From: Flavobacterium aurantiibacter | GTDB lineage: Bacteria; Bacteroidota; Bacteroidia; Flavobacteriales; Flavobacteriaceae | Assembly: GCF_002251775.1 (NCBI RefSeq) | Contig: NZ_NOXX01000194.1 | Location: 1 to 52,958, forward strand | Reading direction: 5' to 3' | Length of the DNA stretch: 52,958 nucleotides | In this document: positions 45,301 through 52,958 of the stretch, one piece after another | Position numbering within the stretch: position 1 is the first letter of the stretch | Layout: each line of letters opens with the position of its first letter | Notes under the pieces: generated by a model | What the model was told of the DNA's origin: nothing | Seen by the model: the letters and a program-made list of their open reading frames with translations, nothing else | The model's database searches: none | Translations under genes and position numbers: made by a program

Positions 45301-46160
45301 AAAATTAGCTGCTGATTGTAAGCAATAGTTAATTCTCCGTCGTCAAAATATGCGAAATTGTAATGATCTAAAACATTCAAAATGGTTTGTTTTTCAATCA
45401 CATCTTCATGTATTTCGATAGCAAGTACTTTAGTTTTTTTAAGAAAGGTGAGATCTGATTTCTCAGTATTAAAAACCTCTGCTTCTGCACCTTCAATATC
45501 AATTTTAAGAATATCGATTATTGGCCATTCCAATCGGTTTTGAAGATCCGAAATACTGACACCGTGTAAACCTGTATCGGTTGTAGTTTCCTGAACACTC
45601 TTAGCCCAGTGATTTCCATCACCGTAGGAACTATTCACTTCCAAAAAAGTATCGCTGCTCCAAATACCGCTCTTAACCAATTGTGGGTCAAACAGATTGT
45701 TCATCCTAAAATACTGTTCGATAGACTTAAAATTTTCAGTATCTGGTTCAACGATACAGATTTTTATATTCGGAACAGCTGTATTGAAATAAAGCGATGT
45801 TAATCCAATATTTCCTCCGCAATCTAGAAAGTTGTCTGGCTCTTTCTTGAAATTTTTACGAAAAGCCTCTAATGTCGACCTATATTGCTCGTCTTTAAAC
45901 ACTTGAGTAAAAACTTTGTAATCGCTCGACGGAAAATGTCGTAAGCTAATAACGGCATTCTTCAATTGAAACTGAATGGTAATTCCTTCAGAATCAAATT
46001 TTAGAACCTTACCCGAATAGCGTTCTAAATCACAAAATAACGTATAAAGCTGATTCTGACTATTAGCTATCGCTGCACCAAAAAGTCGTCGAACGAAATA
46101 TTTACAAATCTCAATCTGGAATGTAAACGGAATAAAAATAAATTGTGAAAATCTCTTCAT
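45297..46160 (-). CDS. FkbM family methyltransferase
   Basis: The 287-aa enzyme shows motif I LDCGGNIGLTSLYF (about residues 112-125), IVEPD and the FkbM signature ILKIDIEGAEAEVF. It has about 100 N-terminal residues before the SAM domain, longer than the other FkbM protein of the locus, from which it is clearly distinct. It overlaps asnB-like by one base and the next methyltransferase by four. Confidence 0.9.
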   Translation of the reverse strand: MKRFSQFIFIPFTFQIEICKYFVRRLFGAAIANSQNQLYTLFCDLERYSGKVLKFDSEGITIQFQLKNAVISLRHFPSSDYKVFTQVFKDEQYRSTLEAFRKNFKKEPDNFLDCGGNIGLTSLYFNTAVPNIKICIVEPDTENFKSIEQYFRMNNLFDPQLVKSGIWSSDTFLEVNSSYGDGNHWAKSVQETTTDTGLHGVSISDLQNRLEWPIIDILKIDIEGAEAEVFNTEKSDLTFLKKTKVLAIEIHEDVIEKQTILNVLDHYNFAYFDDGELTIAYNQQLIL

Positions 46161-47857
46161 CAGGGGAATAACAATTTTGCCGAGCTAATATACTGCCAAA
46201 TATGAAAACTACTTTGATTATCACCTTTGAAAAATGCGTCTAATTCGTGTACTAGTGCTTTTCCGTCAAAAAATTCATGTGTTTTTAAGCATTCGGTCAT
46301 TTCTAAAACCCATGTTTTTAACTCGATACTCAACCATTCGCGCTGTGGCGTTTGCAGTGGCCGTTTAGGAGCATATACGATGTTGTGATCTAAATATTTA
46401 GAGGCAATTTGGCGAAGTAACCACTTTTGGGTACCGCATTTAATTTTGAGATCGTAAGGTTGTGCAAAAACGTATTCAACAAGTCGATAGTCTAAGAAAG
46501 GCTCACGAAGCTCGGTTCCGTAGAGCATAGAAACACGGTCGTTGAAACGCAAAGCTCTGGGTAATTTGGTGTGAAATAAATCGCGGTATTGCAGGTTTTT
46601 CAAATCCGATTCAAAAGGCTTCTCAATTGCAGGTTTTTCGGCGCGCGAACGAAACTCGCTATCTAAAACATTTATTCTAAAGGGACTTTTTGACGTTCCC
46701 TGAATTACCGAATCACTCGCGTTTAAATAGTAATCGTATCCCGCCCAAGCCTCATCGGCTCCTTGTCCGTCGAGTAGTACCTTCACACCCAAATGACGTG
46801 CATTTTTAAAAATTTGTGAATACGCTAGTGTTGGTATTCCTCCGAAAGGTTCGAGCTGGTGTTTCGACAATTCGTCAAACAATTCAGGCACTTGGCGATA
46901 TTCTAGAGGAACTACGTGCAAAGGGAATTTTGTGCCTGCTAACATACCCCTTACCCATTCTAATTCGTCATATCGTGGGTCATTACAAACGAAAGTGAAT
47001 ACATTAATCAGACTTTCATCGAAATTTTGCGCTTTTATTAAACCCAATAAAGTACTCGAATCAACTCCACCGCTTAAATTAAAACCAACTGGTACATCGG
47101 CACGAAAACGCAATTTTGTCGCATGCAACAGCAACTCTTCAATTTGAAGGCTACTTTCGATCTCCGACAAAAGCTTTACTTCGGCAACGCGCTGCGCAAA
47201 ATCGTACCAGCGTTTTATTTCGACCGCATTATTTCGGAAAATTAGTTGTGATCCTCCGGGGAGTTGCCTTATGTTTTTCCAAAAAGTTTCATCAGTTGCA
47301 CCATAGGAACCATAAACAAAATATGAGCTCCAGACGCTATAATTGATATTTTTTGAAACTCCAGCCATAAAAAGTGCTGCTATTTCCGAGCTAAAAATGA
47401 ACTGATCATTAGCATAGTAGTAATAAAAAGGCTTTACACCAAATCGATCACGAGCAGCAAACAAGGTTTTTTCTACTGCATCGTAAACAGCAAACGAGAA
47501 CATACCATTTAGATAGGATGTAACTTCTTTGCCGTACTTTATATACGCTGCTAATAGCACTTCTGTATCGCTTTGGGTTTTGAAAGTGTAATCTGTAGAC
47601 AACTGAATTTGTAATTCGCGGTAGTTGTAAATTTCTCCGTTGAAGACGAGCGTGTATCGGCGACAAACACTTTCAAAAGGCTGATTTGCAGAGCCTGATA
47701 AATCAATGATACTTAAACGATTGTGTCCCAGGAATTCATTTTCACCGACCTGCCTCACAGCGTCGAAATCTGGCCCGCGGTGTGCTTGTGCAGCAACCAT
47801 TTTCTCCGCAACTTCTCGAGTGGCGCCTGCTCCTAAAATGCCAATTATTCCGCACAT
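46160..47857 (-). CDS. AsnB-type glutamine-dependent amidotransferase
   Basis: The 565-aa protein has an N-terminal glutaminase domain with Cys2 as nucleophile, RGPD (27-30), RLSI (47-50) and NGEIYN (73-78), and a synthetase domain with the PP-loop SGGVDSS (262-268) that adenylates a carboxylate. Asparagine synthetases have this plan, but copies inside glycan loci usually amidate sugar acids, and that is the likelier role here. It overlaps the dehydrogenase upstream by 13 bp and the FkbM gene by one base, so it belongs to the same module. Confidence 0.9.
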   Translation of the reverse strand: MCGIIGILGAGATREVAEKMVAAQAHRGPDFDAVRQVGENEFLGHNRLSIIDLSGSANQPFESVCRRYTLVFNGEIYNYRELQIQLSTDYTFKTQSDTEVLLAAYIKYGKEVTSYLNGMFSFAVYDAVEKTLFAARDRFGVKPFYYYYANDQFIFSSEIAALFMAGVSKNINYSVWSSYFVYGSYGATDETFWKNIRQLPGGSQLIFRNNAVEIKRWYDFAQRVAEVKLLSEIESSLQIEELLLHATKLRFRADVPVGFNLSGGVDSSTLLGLIKAQNFDESLINVFTFVCNDPRYDELEWVRGMLAGTKFPLHVVPLEYRQVPELFDELSKHQLEPFGGIPTLAYSQIFKNARHLGVKVLLDGQGADEAWAGYDYYLNASDSVIQGTSKSPFRINVLDSEFRSRAEKPAIEKPFESDLKNLQYRDLFHTKLPRALRFNDRVSMLYGTELREPFLDYRLVEYVFAQPYDLKIKCGTQKWLLRQIASKYLDHNIVYAPKRPLQTPQREWLSIELKTWVLEMTECLKTHEFFDGKALVHELDAFFKGDNQSSFHIWQYISSAKLLFP

Positions 47858-48810
47858 TCGTAATTCAATATCTTTAGTAGTTTCTTCATTACAAAAAACT
47901 CTGTTTCAGCCATAGATTCAATCGTTGCGCCTGCGATATGCGGCGTTACTATTACATTATAACCTTCGTTTGCCAACTTCACCAATGGATTTTGATGAAC
48001 TGATTTTTCTATAAACTCATCGACAATTACATCTGTGGCAACTCCAAACACCTTTTTATTTCGAATTAGCTCAGCAAGATACTCTTCATCCCAAACCGCG
48101 CCACGCGATGTATTAATTAAAACTGCGGTTTCCTTGCAGTAACGCAACAAGCTAGCGTCAACAAAATTGTGATTTCTGGAAGAATAATCGATATGAATGC
48201 TGATAATATCTGCCCATGAAAATAGTTCTTCGGCAGTAGGCATCTTTAAAAAGTCGGTTGAAACTTCCACCGGATCGTAAAAACCAACCTCCATTGAAAA
48301 TGTTCTTGCGTAGTTTGCTACTTGTTTTCCTACTCTTCCCAACCCTAAAATACCAATTCTTTTATTTTTAAGATTTCTACCACGAAATTGATCGCGTTGC
48401 CAATTGCCTGCATTAACATCAGTACTCGCTTTGATGGTGTTTTTGTATATCGACAAAAGTAAACCCCACGTAAACTCTGCTGTCGAGGGTATGGAACTTA
48501 GAAATGCTGTTTCACCCCTCAAGGAGACAACTACTCCACCGATCGAATTGAAATAGTTGGTATCGATATGGTCTAATCCCGTCGTTGCAGTTACGATGTA
48601 TTTGAGTTTGGGAAGTTGCTTTAAAATATCGCTTCTAAAATGAAATCGTAGCCTAATAAAGGCAATATCTGCATTTTCCAGCGCGAGCAACAAATCAGCT
48701 TCAGATTTTATATCAAAAAGCCGAACAGAAAAAAAATCCTTTAATTTTTCAACAACAGCGGGATTGAAATTATTTGATTCTGTTATCGCTAATGTGAGTT
48801 TTCCATTCAT
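47845..48810 (-). CDS. NAD-dependent D-2-hydroxyacid dehydrogenase family protein
   Basis: The 321-aa protein has the Rossmann motif GILGLGRVGKQVA (about residues 153-165), an acidic residue ending beta-2 (FYDP) suiting NAD, and the catalytic set: Arg in INTSRGA, Glu in the DEFIE segment and His in TPHIAGAT. Family members interconvert 2-keto and 2-hydroxy acids. It overlaps neuA by 41 bp, the largest overlap of the series, which suggests a linked function. It might supply a hydroxyacid substituent or act on a sugar acid; neither is shown. Confidence 0.9.
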   Translation of the reverse strand: MNGKLTLAITESNNFNPAVVEKLKDFFSVRLFDIKSEADLLLALENADIAFIRLRFHFRSDILKQLPKLKYIVTATTGLDHIDTNYFNSIGGVVVSLRGETAFLSSIPSTAEFTWGLLLSIYKNTIKASTDVNAGNWQRDQFRGRNLKNKRIGILGLGRVGKQVANYARTFSMEVGFYDPVEVSTDFLKMPTAEELFSWADIISIHIDYSSRNHNFVDASLLRYCKETAVLINTSRGAVWDEEYLAELIRNKKVFGVATDVIVDEFIEKSVHQNPLVKLANEGYNVIVTPHIAGATIESMAETEFFVMKKLLKILNYECAE

Positions 48811-49474
48811 CGTAAATAATTTCGGCGATTTTTAAATCTCGCGGTGTGTCAATGTTTAGCAGAAAATTAGCATCCATTTCATACGGAACTTTGTTTTTAA
48901 TCATTAGTGTTTTTTCTCTGAGGAAATTAGCTGATCTAATGACGTAAAAACAACCGTTTCTAATAAAAACTTTATCGAGATCTTGCCTTCGTTTTGTTTC
49001 ATTTTCACTTTCCAATGAAACAAGTCTTAAGTTTTCCAACCTATACATTCGTGCAGGATGTAAATCTTCGATTGCGACCACGCTAACAACAGCATCCGTA
49101 TTTCTGTCATTTTTTAAAATTTCAATCACTTCATCTAAATTCGCACCAGTGCGCAGAGGTGCGGTTGGTTGAAGAAGAACGATTGCATCAAATTCTTCCT
49201 CCACAACACTTAGAGTATGCAATATGGCATCAACAACTGAAGAGTCATCTTGAGCGAGGTTTTTCGGCCGATTGATTACCTGACAACCTGCTGCTTCTGC
49301 AACTTCTGCGATATTTTCGCAATCGGTAGTTAAAACCACCTTCGTAAGCAATTTAGCATTCTTTGCGCACCTAATCGTGTGCTCAATTAAGCTTAAGCCG
49401 CCAATTTTCGCTAGATTTTTACCTGGAATTCCTTTCGAGTTTCCTCTTGCTGGTATGATTGCTATCGTTTTCAA
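48770..49474 (-). CDS. neuA: Acylneuraminate cytidylyltransferase (CMP-nonulosonate synthetase)
   Basis: The 234-aa enzyme activates a nonulosonic acid with CTP. The signature PARGNSKGIPGKN (8-20) is complete, followed by VVLTTDCENIA, the RPKNLAQDDSS segment and LLQPTAPLRTG. The length fits single-domain synthetases. Sequence does not tell neuraminic from legionaminic or pseudaminic acid; the hydrolysing epimerase (neuC) nearby argues against the pseudaminic route. It is separated from neuBC by a glycosyltransferase gene and a 239-bp gap. Confidence 0.92.
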   Translation of the reverse strand: MKTIAIIPARGNSKGIPGKNLAKIGGLSLIEHTIRCAKNAKLLTKVVLTTDCENIAEVAEAAGCQVINRPKNLAQDDSSVVDAILHTLSVVEEEFDAIVLLQPTAPLRTGANLDEVIEILKNDRNTDAVVSVVAIEDLHPARMYRLENLRLVSLESENETKRRQDLDKVFIRNGCFYVIRSANFLREKTLMIKNKVPYEMDANFLLNIDTPRDLKIAEIIYDEWKTHISDNRIK

Positions 49475-49484
49475 TTACTCTCTA

Positions 49485-50294
49485 TCATTTTGTAAAGACA
49501 CCTTTTTTATTGCTTAAAGGAATTTTGATTAAACTATATTTTGTAACGATGTTTGACCAATAGGTTTTCGCTGCAATTTTTAGTGCCCATGGTACTCCTT
49601 TGATAACACTAAGGAAAAAGTTGCTCTTCGAAACTGTAGCAATTCCATCAATCTGAAATTTAGCTGTAGCATCGGTTATAAAACTATTTGAATGCTTTTT
49701 CTTAGTGTAGAGAAAATAACACGGAACATTCGACTTCACAACAAATCCTTGATCAAGAACTTTTAAACACCATTGTTTTTCCTCGTTTGCACTAATTTCT
49801 TCGTTGAAAAGAATTGCAGTTGCAACTGTTTTTCTAACAGCTGAGCAATTCGCTACTATCAAATTTTCCCAATCAATAGAATGGCTGTAATTTTCTTTGG
49901 TGAGCAAGAGTGGCTCTTTTGCACTTTGCATTACCTGACGAACATTTAAAATTGGAGTGCACCTAACCGCAGCAATGTTACGATCAGAAAATTGTTGAAC
50001 AAGGTCCTCTAAAAATCGGGTAGTTAGCAACGTGATGTGCGAGCTTAAAAATAAAATGAGTTCAAAAGAACATTTTGAAATACCGAAATTTAATGCATAT
50101 CCGTAAGAAAAATCGCGATCTAATAAAAAAACTTTACAGCCATACTTTTCTGCAATTTCGACGGAATTATCCGTGGAGTGATCGTCTATAAAAATAATTT
50201 CACAATCAAAATTTAGCTCCTGCTTTCTGATGCTGGAAAGTGTATTCTCAAGATAACCAGCTTCATTTTTATTGCGAATTAAAATCGAAAGCAT
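49485..50294 (-). CDS. Family 2 glycosyltransferase (GT-A)
   Basis: The 269-aa protein has SILIRNKNEAGYLENTL, the donor motif IDDHSTDNS (Asp37-Asp38), the FSYGYALNFGI segment and a less usual SSH in place of DxD (FLSSHITLL). The loss of the metal-binding DxD is worth noting but occurs in other GT2 branches. It starts the transcript that runs into neuA (10-bp gap), behind the putative box at 50459-50466. Confidence 0.87.
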   Translation of the reverse strand: MLSILIRNKNEAGYLENTLSSIRKQELNFDCEIIFIDDHSTDNSVEIAEKYGCKVFLLDRDFSYGYALNFGISKCSFELILFLSSHITLLTTRFLEDLVQQFSDRNIAAVRCTPILNVRQVMQSAKEPLLLTKENYSHSIDWENLIVANCSAVRKTVATAILFNEEISANEEKQWCLKVLDQGFVVKSNVPCYFLYTKKKHSNSFITDATAKFQIDGIATVSKSNFFLSVIKGVPWALKIAAKTYWSNIVTKYSLIKIPLSNKKGVFTK

Positions 50295-50458
50295 CTTACC
50301 AACATTTAAAAATTATCGTATACAAAAATGTAAAAGTACTGCAACATACTTTAATAATTGCGATAAGTTTATTGTCAATTTTTTCTGTGTGCTAAATACC
50401 GAACTGTCATTTTTAAAATATGCGACTCTTGTTGCTTCAAGCATCTAGTGCGGTCAAC

Positions 50459-50466
50459 AAATGTAA
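50459..50466 (-). promoter_or_regulatory. Putative -7 box in the neuC - GT2 gap
   Basis: The minus strand reads TACATTTG, an exact TAnnTTTG match, with TTTG 16 bp further upstream (50483-50486), shorter than the usual spacing. It would give a long leader of about 155 nt for the GT2 gene. The 239-bp gap is AT-rich and shows no gene or repeat copy. Confidence 0.45.
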
Positions 50467-50533
50467 AACAACAATTGCGTTTCAAATTTTTAACAAATAA
50501 AATATCACTCCTTCTCTCAAAGCTTTTGTTTTA

Positions 50534-51688
50534 CTAGTAGGAAATAGTTTTATGAAAATGAAGCGGTACTGTTGTTAGCAAATTGGCAATTCGTTTTCCG
50601 GCAGAACCATCACCATATAAATCCGACGATTGATAGCGTATGCGCTCTATTTGCCATTGAATGGCATCTTTAATTATTTGAGTTTCGTGAACCACGTCGA
50701 CTACATTTTCGGCACGATCACGCCTATTTTGACGTGTACCTACATTTACAACGGGAACTCCTAAAAAGGCCGCTTCTCGAATACCAACGCTGGAATTTCC
50801 TACCAGCACTTTTGCGTTTGCAAGAATCCGAAGAAAGTCGATTCCGTCCATATTTTTAAAAAAATGAACGTTCTGTATATTATTATTTTCTCTAAAAGCA
50901 CGAATGCCTGTTGACGTGCCGTCGGCTCCCGCATCAATATTTGGCCAAAACCACAAAGTAGGTAAATTAATCTCTATAACTGCTTTAAATGTTTCTTCAA
51001 TATGTTGCCTCGATTGCGTGTACTCGTTTGTTACAGGATGCTGCATCACAACTAAATAGCCATTCGATAAATCCGGCTTTTCTCCTACCCCTCCGTACTT
51101 TTGATAGGGGTCAAAATCAAGTTCTGGATTTGCTAAAACTTCTACAGCTAAATCAATCGACGGACAACCCGTGTTAAATACAAAATCCGGATTTTCGCCC
51201 AATTTGATCACACGTTCCTTTGCACCTTCCGACGCAACAAAATGATAATCAGCTAATTTTGTTACGGCATGACGCACTTTCTCGTCGATGTTTCCTGTGA
51301 CTTCTCCTCCTTGAATATGCGCCAAAGGAATATTCATATAGGATGCCGAAATAGCCGTAGCGATTGTTTCGAAACGATCGGCGATCGAAACCACGATATC
51401 GGGCTTCAGATTATCGAAAACTGTACTTAATTCTAAAATTCCGATTCCTGTAGTTTTTGCTGCTGCGGTAAGATTTTCGCCTTCCAACACATTAAAAACA
51501 CGCGCTGTAACTTCAAAACCATCGGCTTCGATACGTTCAACGGCATTTCCGTAGCGATCGAGTAAAGCCGATGCAGCCACGATAAGCTGTAACTCGACAT
51601 CGGGTGCGTTTTTAAGCGCTGTAAGTACGGTTTTTACACGACTGTAGGATGGACGGGCGGTTATAACAACAGCTATTTTACGTTTCAT
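50534..51688 (-). CDS. neuC: UDP-N-acetylglucosamine 2-epimerase (hydrolysing)
   Basis: The 384-aa GT-B-fold enzyme converts UDP-GlcNAc to ManNAc (or a dideoxy analogue) and UDP. Typical segments: VVITARPSYSRVKTVL at the start, DRFETIATAISASYMNIPLAHIQGGEVTG (from about residue 123), HPVTNEY, and the UDP-binding GNSSVGIREAAFLGVPVVNVGTRQ. These place it with NeuC/LegG rather than the non-hydrolysing WecB. It overlaps neuB by four bases. Confidence 0.93.
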   Translation of the reverse strand: MKRKIAVVITARPSYSRVKTVLTALKNAPDVELQLIVAASALLDRYGNAVERIEADGFEVTARVFNVLEGENLTAAAKTTGIGILELSTVFDNLKPDIVVSIADRFETIATAISASYMNIPLAHIQGGEVTGNIDEKVRHAVTKLADYHFVASEGAKERVIKLGENPDFVFNTGCPSIDLAVEVLANPELDFDPYQKYGGVGEKPDLSNGYLVVMQHPVTNEYTQSRQHIEETFKAVIEINLPTLWFWPNIDAGADGTSTGIRAFRENNNIQNVHFFKNMDGIDFLRILANAKVLVGNSSVGIREAAFLGVPVVNVGTRQNRRDRAENVVDVVHETQIIKDAIQWQIERIRYQSSDLYGDGSAGKRIANLLTTVPLHFHKTISY

Positions 51689-52704
51689 GAAAGATCATTC
51701 TCAGTTAAAAAATCCCATTGTTTTAATGGGCGAAGCAGTTTTTTGCCAATTACTTGTTTATAATCGGCGGCGGGAATACCGCAATTTGCTGGCTTTTTAC
51801 TTTCTAAATCAGATTCTTGTATCAGAGCTCCCTGTTCTAAATTCCGATTTACAGCCAAGCTTTTGCCAAAGAGTGTTTTTAAACTCTTGAAATCAGCCGT
51901 ATGGTTCTTGACAACCGGATTTTGCAAAGCTTCATACACATCATTTGCGCCAGCGATCAGCTGCTTTACTTCTGGAAAAGTTAACGAGGCTTTTGCATCT
52001 GGTCCGAAAAGATCTTTGTCGAAAACCACATGAAATTCAAGTATTTCGGCACCAAGAGCCACGGCAGCAATTCCAGTACTCGATTTTGCGGAATGATCCG
52101 AAAAGCCAATCGGAATTTGGTAACGCAACTTCATTTCGGCAAGCACATTGAAACCGTATTCGGTCGCTTTTGTTGGATAAGCTGTTGTACATTGCAATAA
52201 GGCAAGCGGGGTATTCCGACTTTTAAACAGCGAAACTGCGGTATCGAGCTCGGTAAAATCGCTCATCCCGGAAGAGAGAATCACAGGCGTTCCAGTTTTT
52301 GCAATCGCTTCGAGCATCAACAAATTACTCAATTCGCCGGAACCAATTTTGTAGGCTGTGAGTCCAATTTTTTCGAGCATTTTTACGGCAGCGACACTAA
52401 AAGGCGACACGATAAAATCGAGTCCGACGGCCTCCACATGTGCTTTAATGCCTTGCCATTGTTCGAAAGTAAACTCCATGCGCTTCCAGTAATCAAAACG
52501 CGTGGCATCTTCGTAAGAGAAATTCGTTCGAAAAGTTTCGGCTTTGCTACTTTCTGCTTCAGCAATATGCATTTGAAATTTAACCGCATGCGCGCCGGTT
52601 TTTGCAACGGCATCGATATAGGAATGTAAAATCCCAAGGCTGCCTTCGTGCGCTTGCGCAATTTCGGCGATATAGTAAGGAAATTGTCTCAAAAACATCT
52701 GCAT
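51685..52704 (-). CDS. neuB: N-acetylneuraminate synthase family protein
   Basis: The 339-aa enzyme condenses ManNAc-type sugars with phosphoenolpyruvate to a nonulosonic acid. The TIM-barrel NeuB domain shows YIAEIAQAHEGS, AVKFQ, YKIGSGE, LSSGMSD, QCTTAYPT and GFSDHS; a C-terminal SAF (antifreeze-like) domain follows from about residue 280 (RNLEQGALIQESDL). Either ATG at 52702-52704 or the one two codons later could be the start. A TACATTTG box lies upstream at 52777-52784. It is the first polysaccharide gene in the window, but upstream members may lie outside it. Confidence 0.93.
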   Translation of the reverse strand: MQMFLRQFPYYIAEIAQAHEGSLGILHSYIDAVAKTGAHAVKFQMHIAEAESSKAETFRTNFSYEDATRFDYWKRMEFTFEQWQGIKAHVEAVGLDFIVSPFSVAAVKMLEKIGLTAYKIGSGELSNLLMLEAIAKTGTPVILSSGMSDFTELDTAVSLFKSRNTPLALLQCTTAYPTKATEYGFNVLAEMKLRYQIPIGFSDHSAKSSTGIAAVALGAEILEFHVVFDKDLFGPDAKASLTFPEVKQLIAGANDVYEALQNPVVKNHTADFKSLKTLFGKSLAVNRNLEQGALIQESDLESKKPANCGIPAADYKQVIGKKLLRPLKQWDFLTENDLS

Positions 52705-52776
52705 AAAAGTAGCGTAAATTTAAAATACCTCAAAAAAACTAGCAGTAATTTGAGGGTAATTCCATGCAATTCTGCA

Positions 52777-52784
52777 CAAATGTA
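52777..52784 (-). promoter_or_regulatory. Putative -7 box for neuB
   Basis: The minus strand reads TACATTTG, an exact TAnnTTTG match, 73 bp upstream of the neuB start. No -33 element at the expected distance. The stretch 52705-52913 holds no gene that I can support. Confidence 0.4.
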
Positions 52785-52913
52785 AAAGACTGGGATTTTA
52801 TGTCGCTAAAATGGTACTTATTTGGTGCCGTTGTTGGGTGATTTGATGGAAAAAAATGGACAAGAATACGTATTGCGAGTGTTGGCGCGCGTTAACGTTG
52901 GCTTTCTGATTGG

Positions 52914-52958
52914 TTTTATTTGGGCAGCATTTCCGGCTTTCGGCTGTATCTTTTTATT
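52914..52958 (-). repeat. Dispersed structured intergenic repeat, copy D (cut by window end)
   Basis: On the minus strand the right end GCTGCCCAAATAAAA (52914-52928) is identical over 15 nt to the end of copy B, and GATACAGC (52943-52950) matches the conserved box of copies B and C. The rest lies beyond the window. Confidence 0.6.

Noticed and set aside
46160-47857. Housekeeping asparagine synthetase
   Set aside because: The gene is embedded by overlaps on both sides in the polysaccharide series, which favours a glycan role, although aspartate as substrate cannot be excluded.

Overview
The window is about 53 kb of chromosome from a member of the Bacteroidota, most likely the Flavobacteriales. 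Evidence for this includes promoter-like boxes of the TAnnTTTG type (TTTG-N19-TACTTTTA in front of recQ, TTG-N19-TAACTTTG in front of the zapA unit), type B ribosomal protein L31, a PorV/PorQ-type outer-membrane protein, a TonB-dependent receptor with a carboxypeptidase-like N-terminal domain, and families largely confined to the phylum (DUF4199, DUF3667, the GlmU-like protein). No tRNA, rRNA, CRISPR array, integrase or transposase was seen.

Positions 1 to about 25.9 kb are ordinary core genome. They hold a GlmU-like protein and L31 (minus strand); a DUF4199 - glycosyltransferase - phosphosugar mutase - MsbA-like ABC exporter operon; DUF2971 and DUF3667 genes; a minus-strand M23 peptidase - TonB receptor - lipoprotein unit; a coiled-coil gene, zapA, a structured RNA that looks like 6S RNA, and rny; recQ; a kpsF - tatC - AhpD-like - lptB operon; a GH25 lysozyme with pssA; and a PorV-like protein with a DUF4105 membrane protein. 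Convergent neighbours are packed very tightly, with overlaps of up to 54 bp.

Positions 25.8 to 52.7 kb form a surface-polysaccharide locus read entirely on the minus strand. Transcription order starts at the right with neuB and neuC (nonulosonic/sialic acid synthesis). After a 239-bp gap comes a family 2 glycosyltransferase, a CMP-nonulosonate synthetase (neuA), a D-2-hydroxyacid dehydrogenase, an AsnB-type amidotransferase, an FkbM methyltransferase, a class I methyltransferase, a GT10 fucosyltransferase gene broken by one in-frame stop, and a second FkbM methyltransferase. A 222-bp gap carrying a dispersed repeat follows. The left part has two tandem paralogues of unknown function (464 and 479 aa), a large membrane protein, five family 4 glycosyltransferases, a GT11 fucosyltransferase, two GT2 proteins (one with an extra half domain), an O-antigen ligase/polymerase and a WcaJ-like initiating sugar transferase. 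Most junctions overlap by 1 to 41 nt, so translational coupling is likely. No flippase, export or chain-length genes are in view, so the locus is probably incomplete here.

The items that stand out are: a family of structured intergenic repeats (five copies recognised, one cut by the window end) with shared ends and variable internal stems; the probable 6S RNA, which shows that the rny start should be placed downstream of it; the single-stop GT10 pseudogene; the tandem paralogue pair; and the neuA - dehydrogenase - amidotransferase - methyltransferase module, which may decorate a nonulosonic acid in a way I cannot match to a known pathway. Assignments come from reading motifs only; no database search was run.
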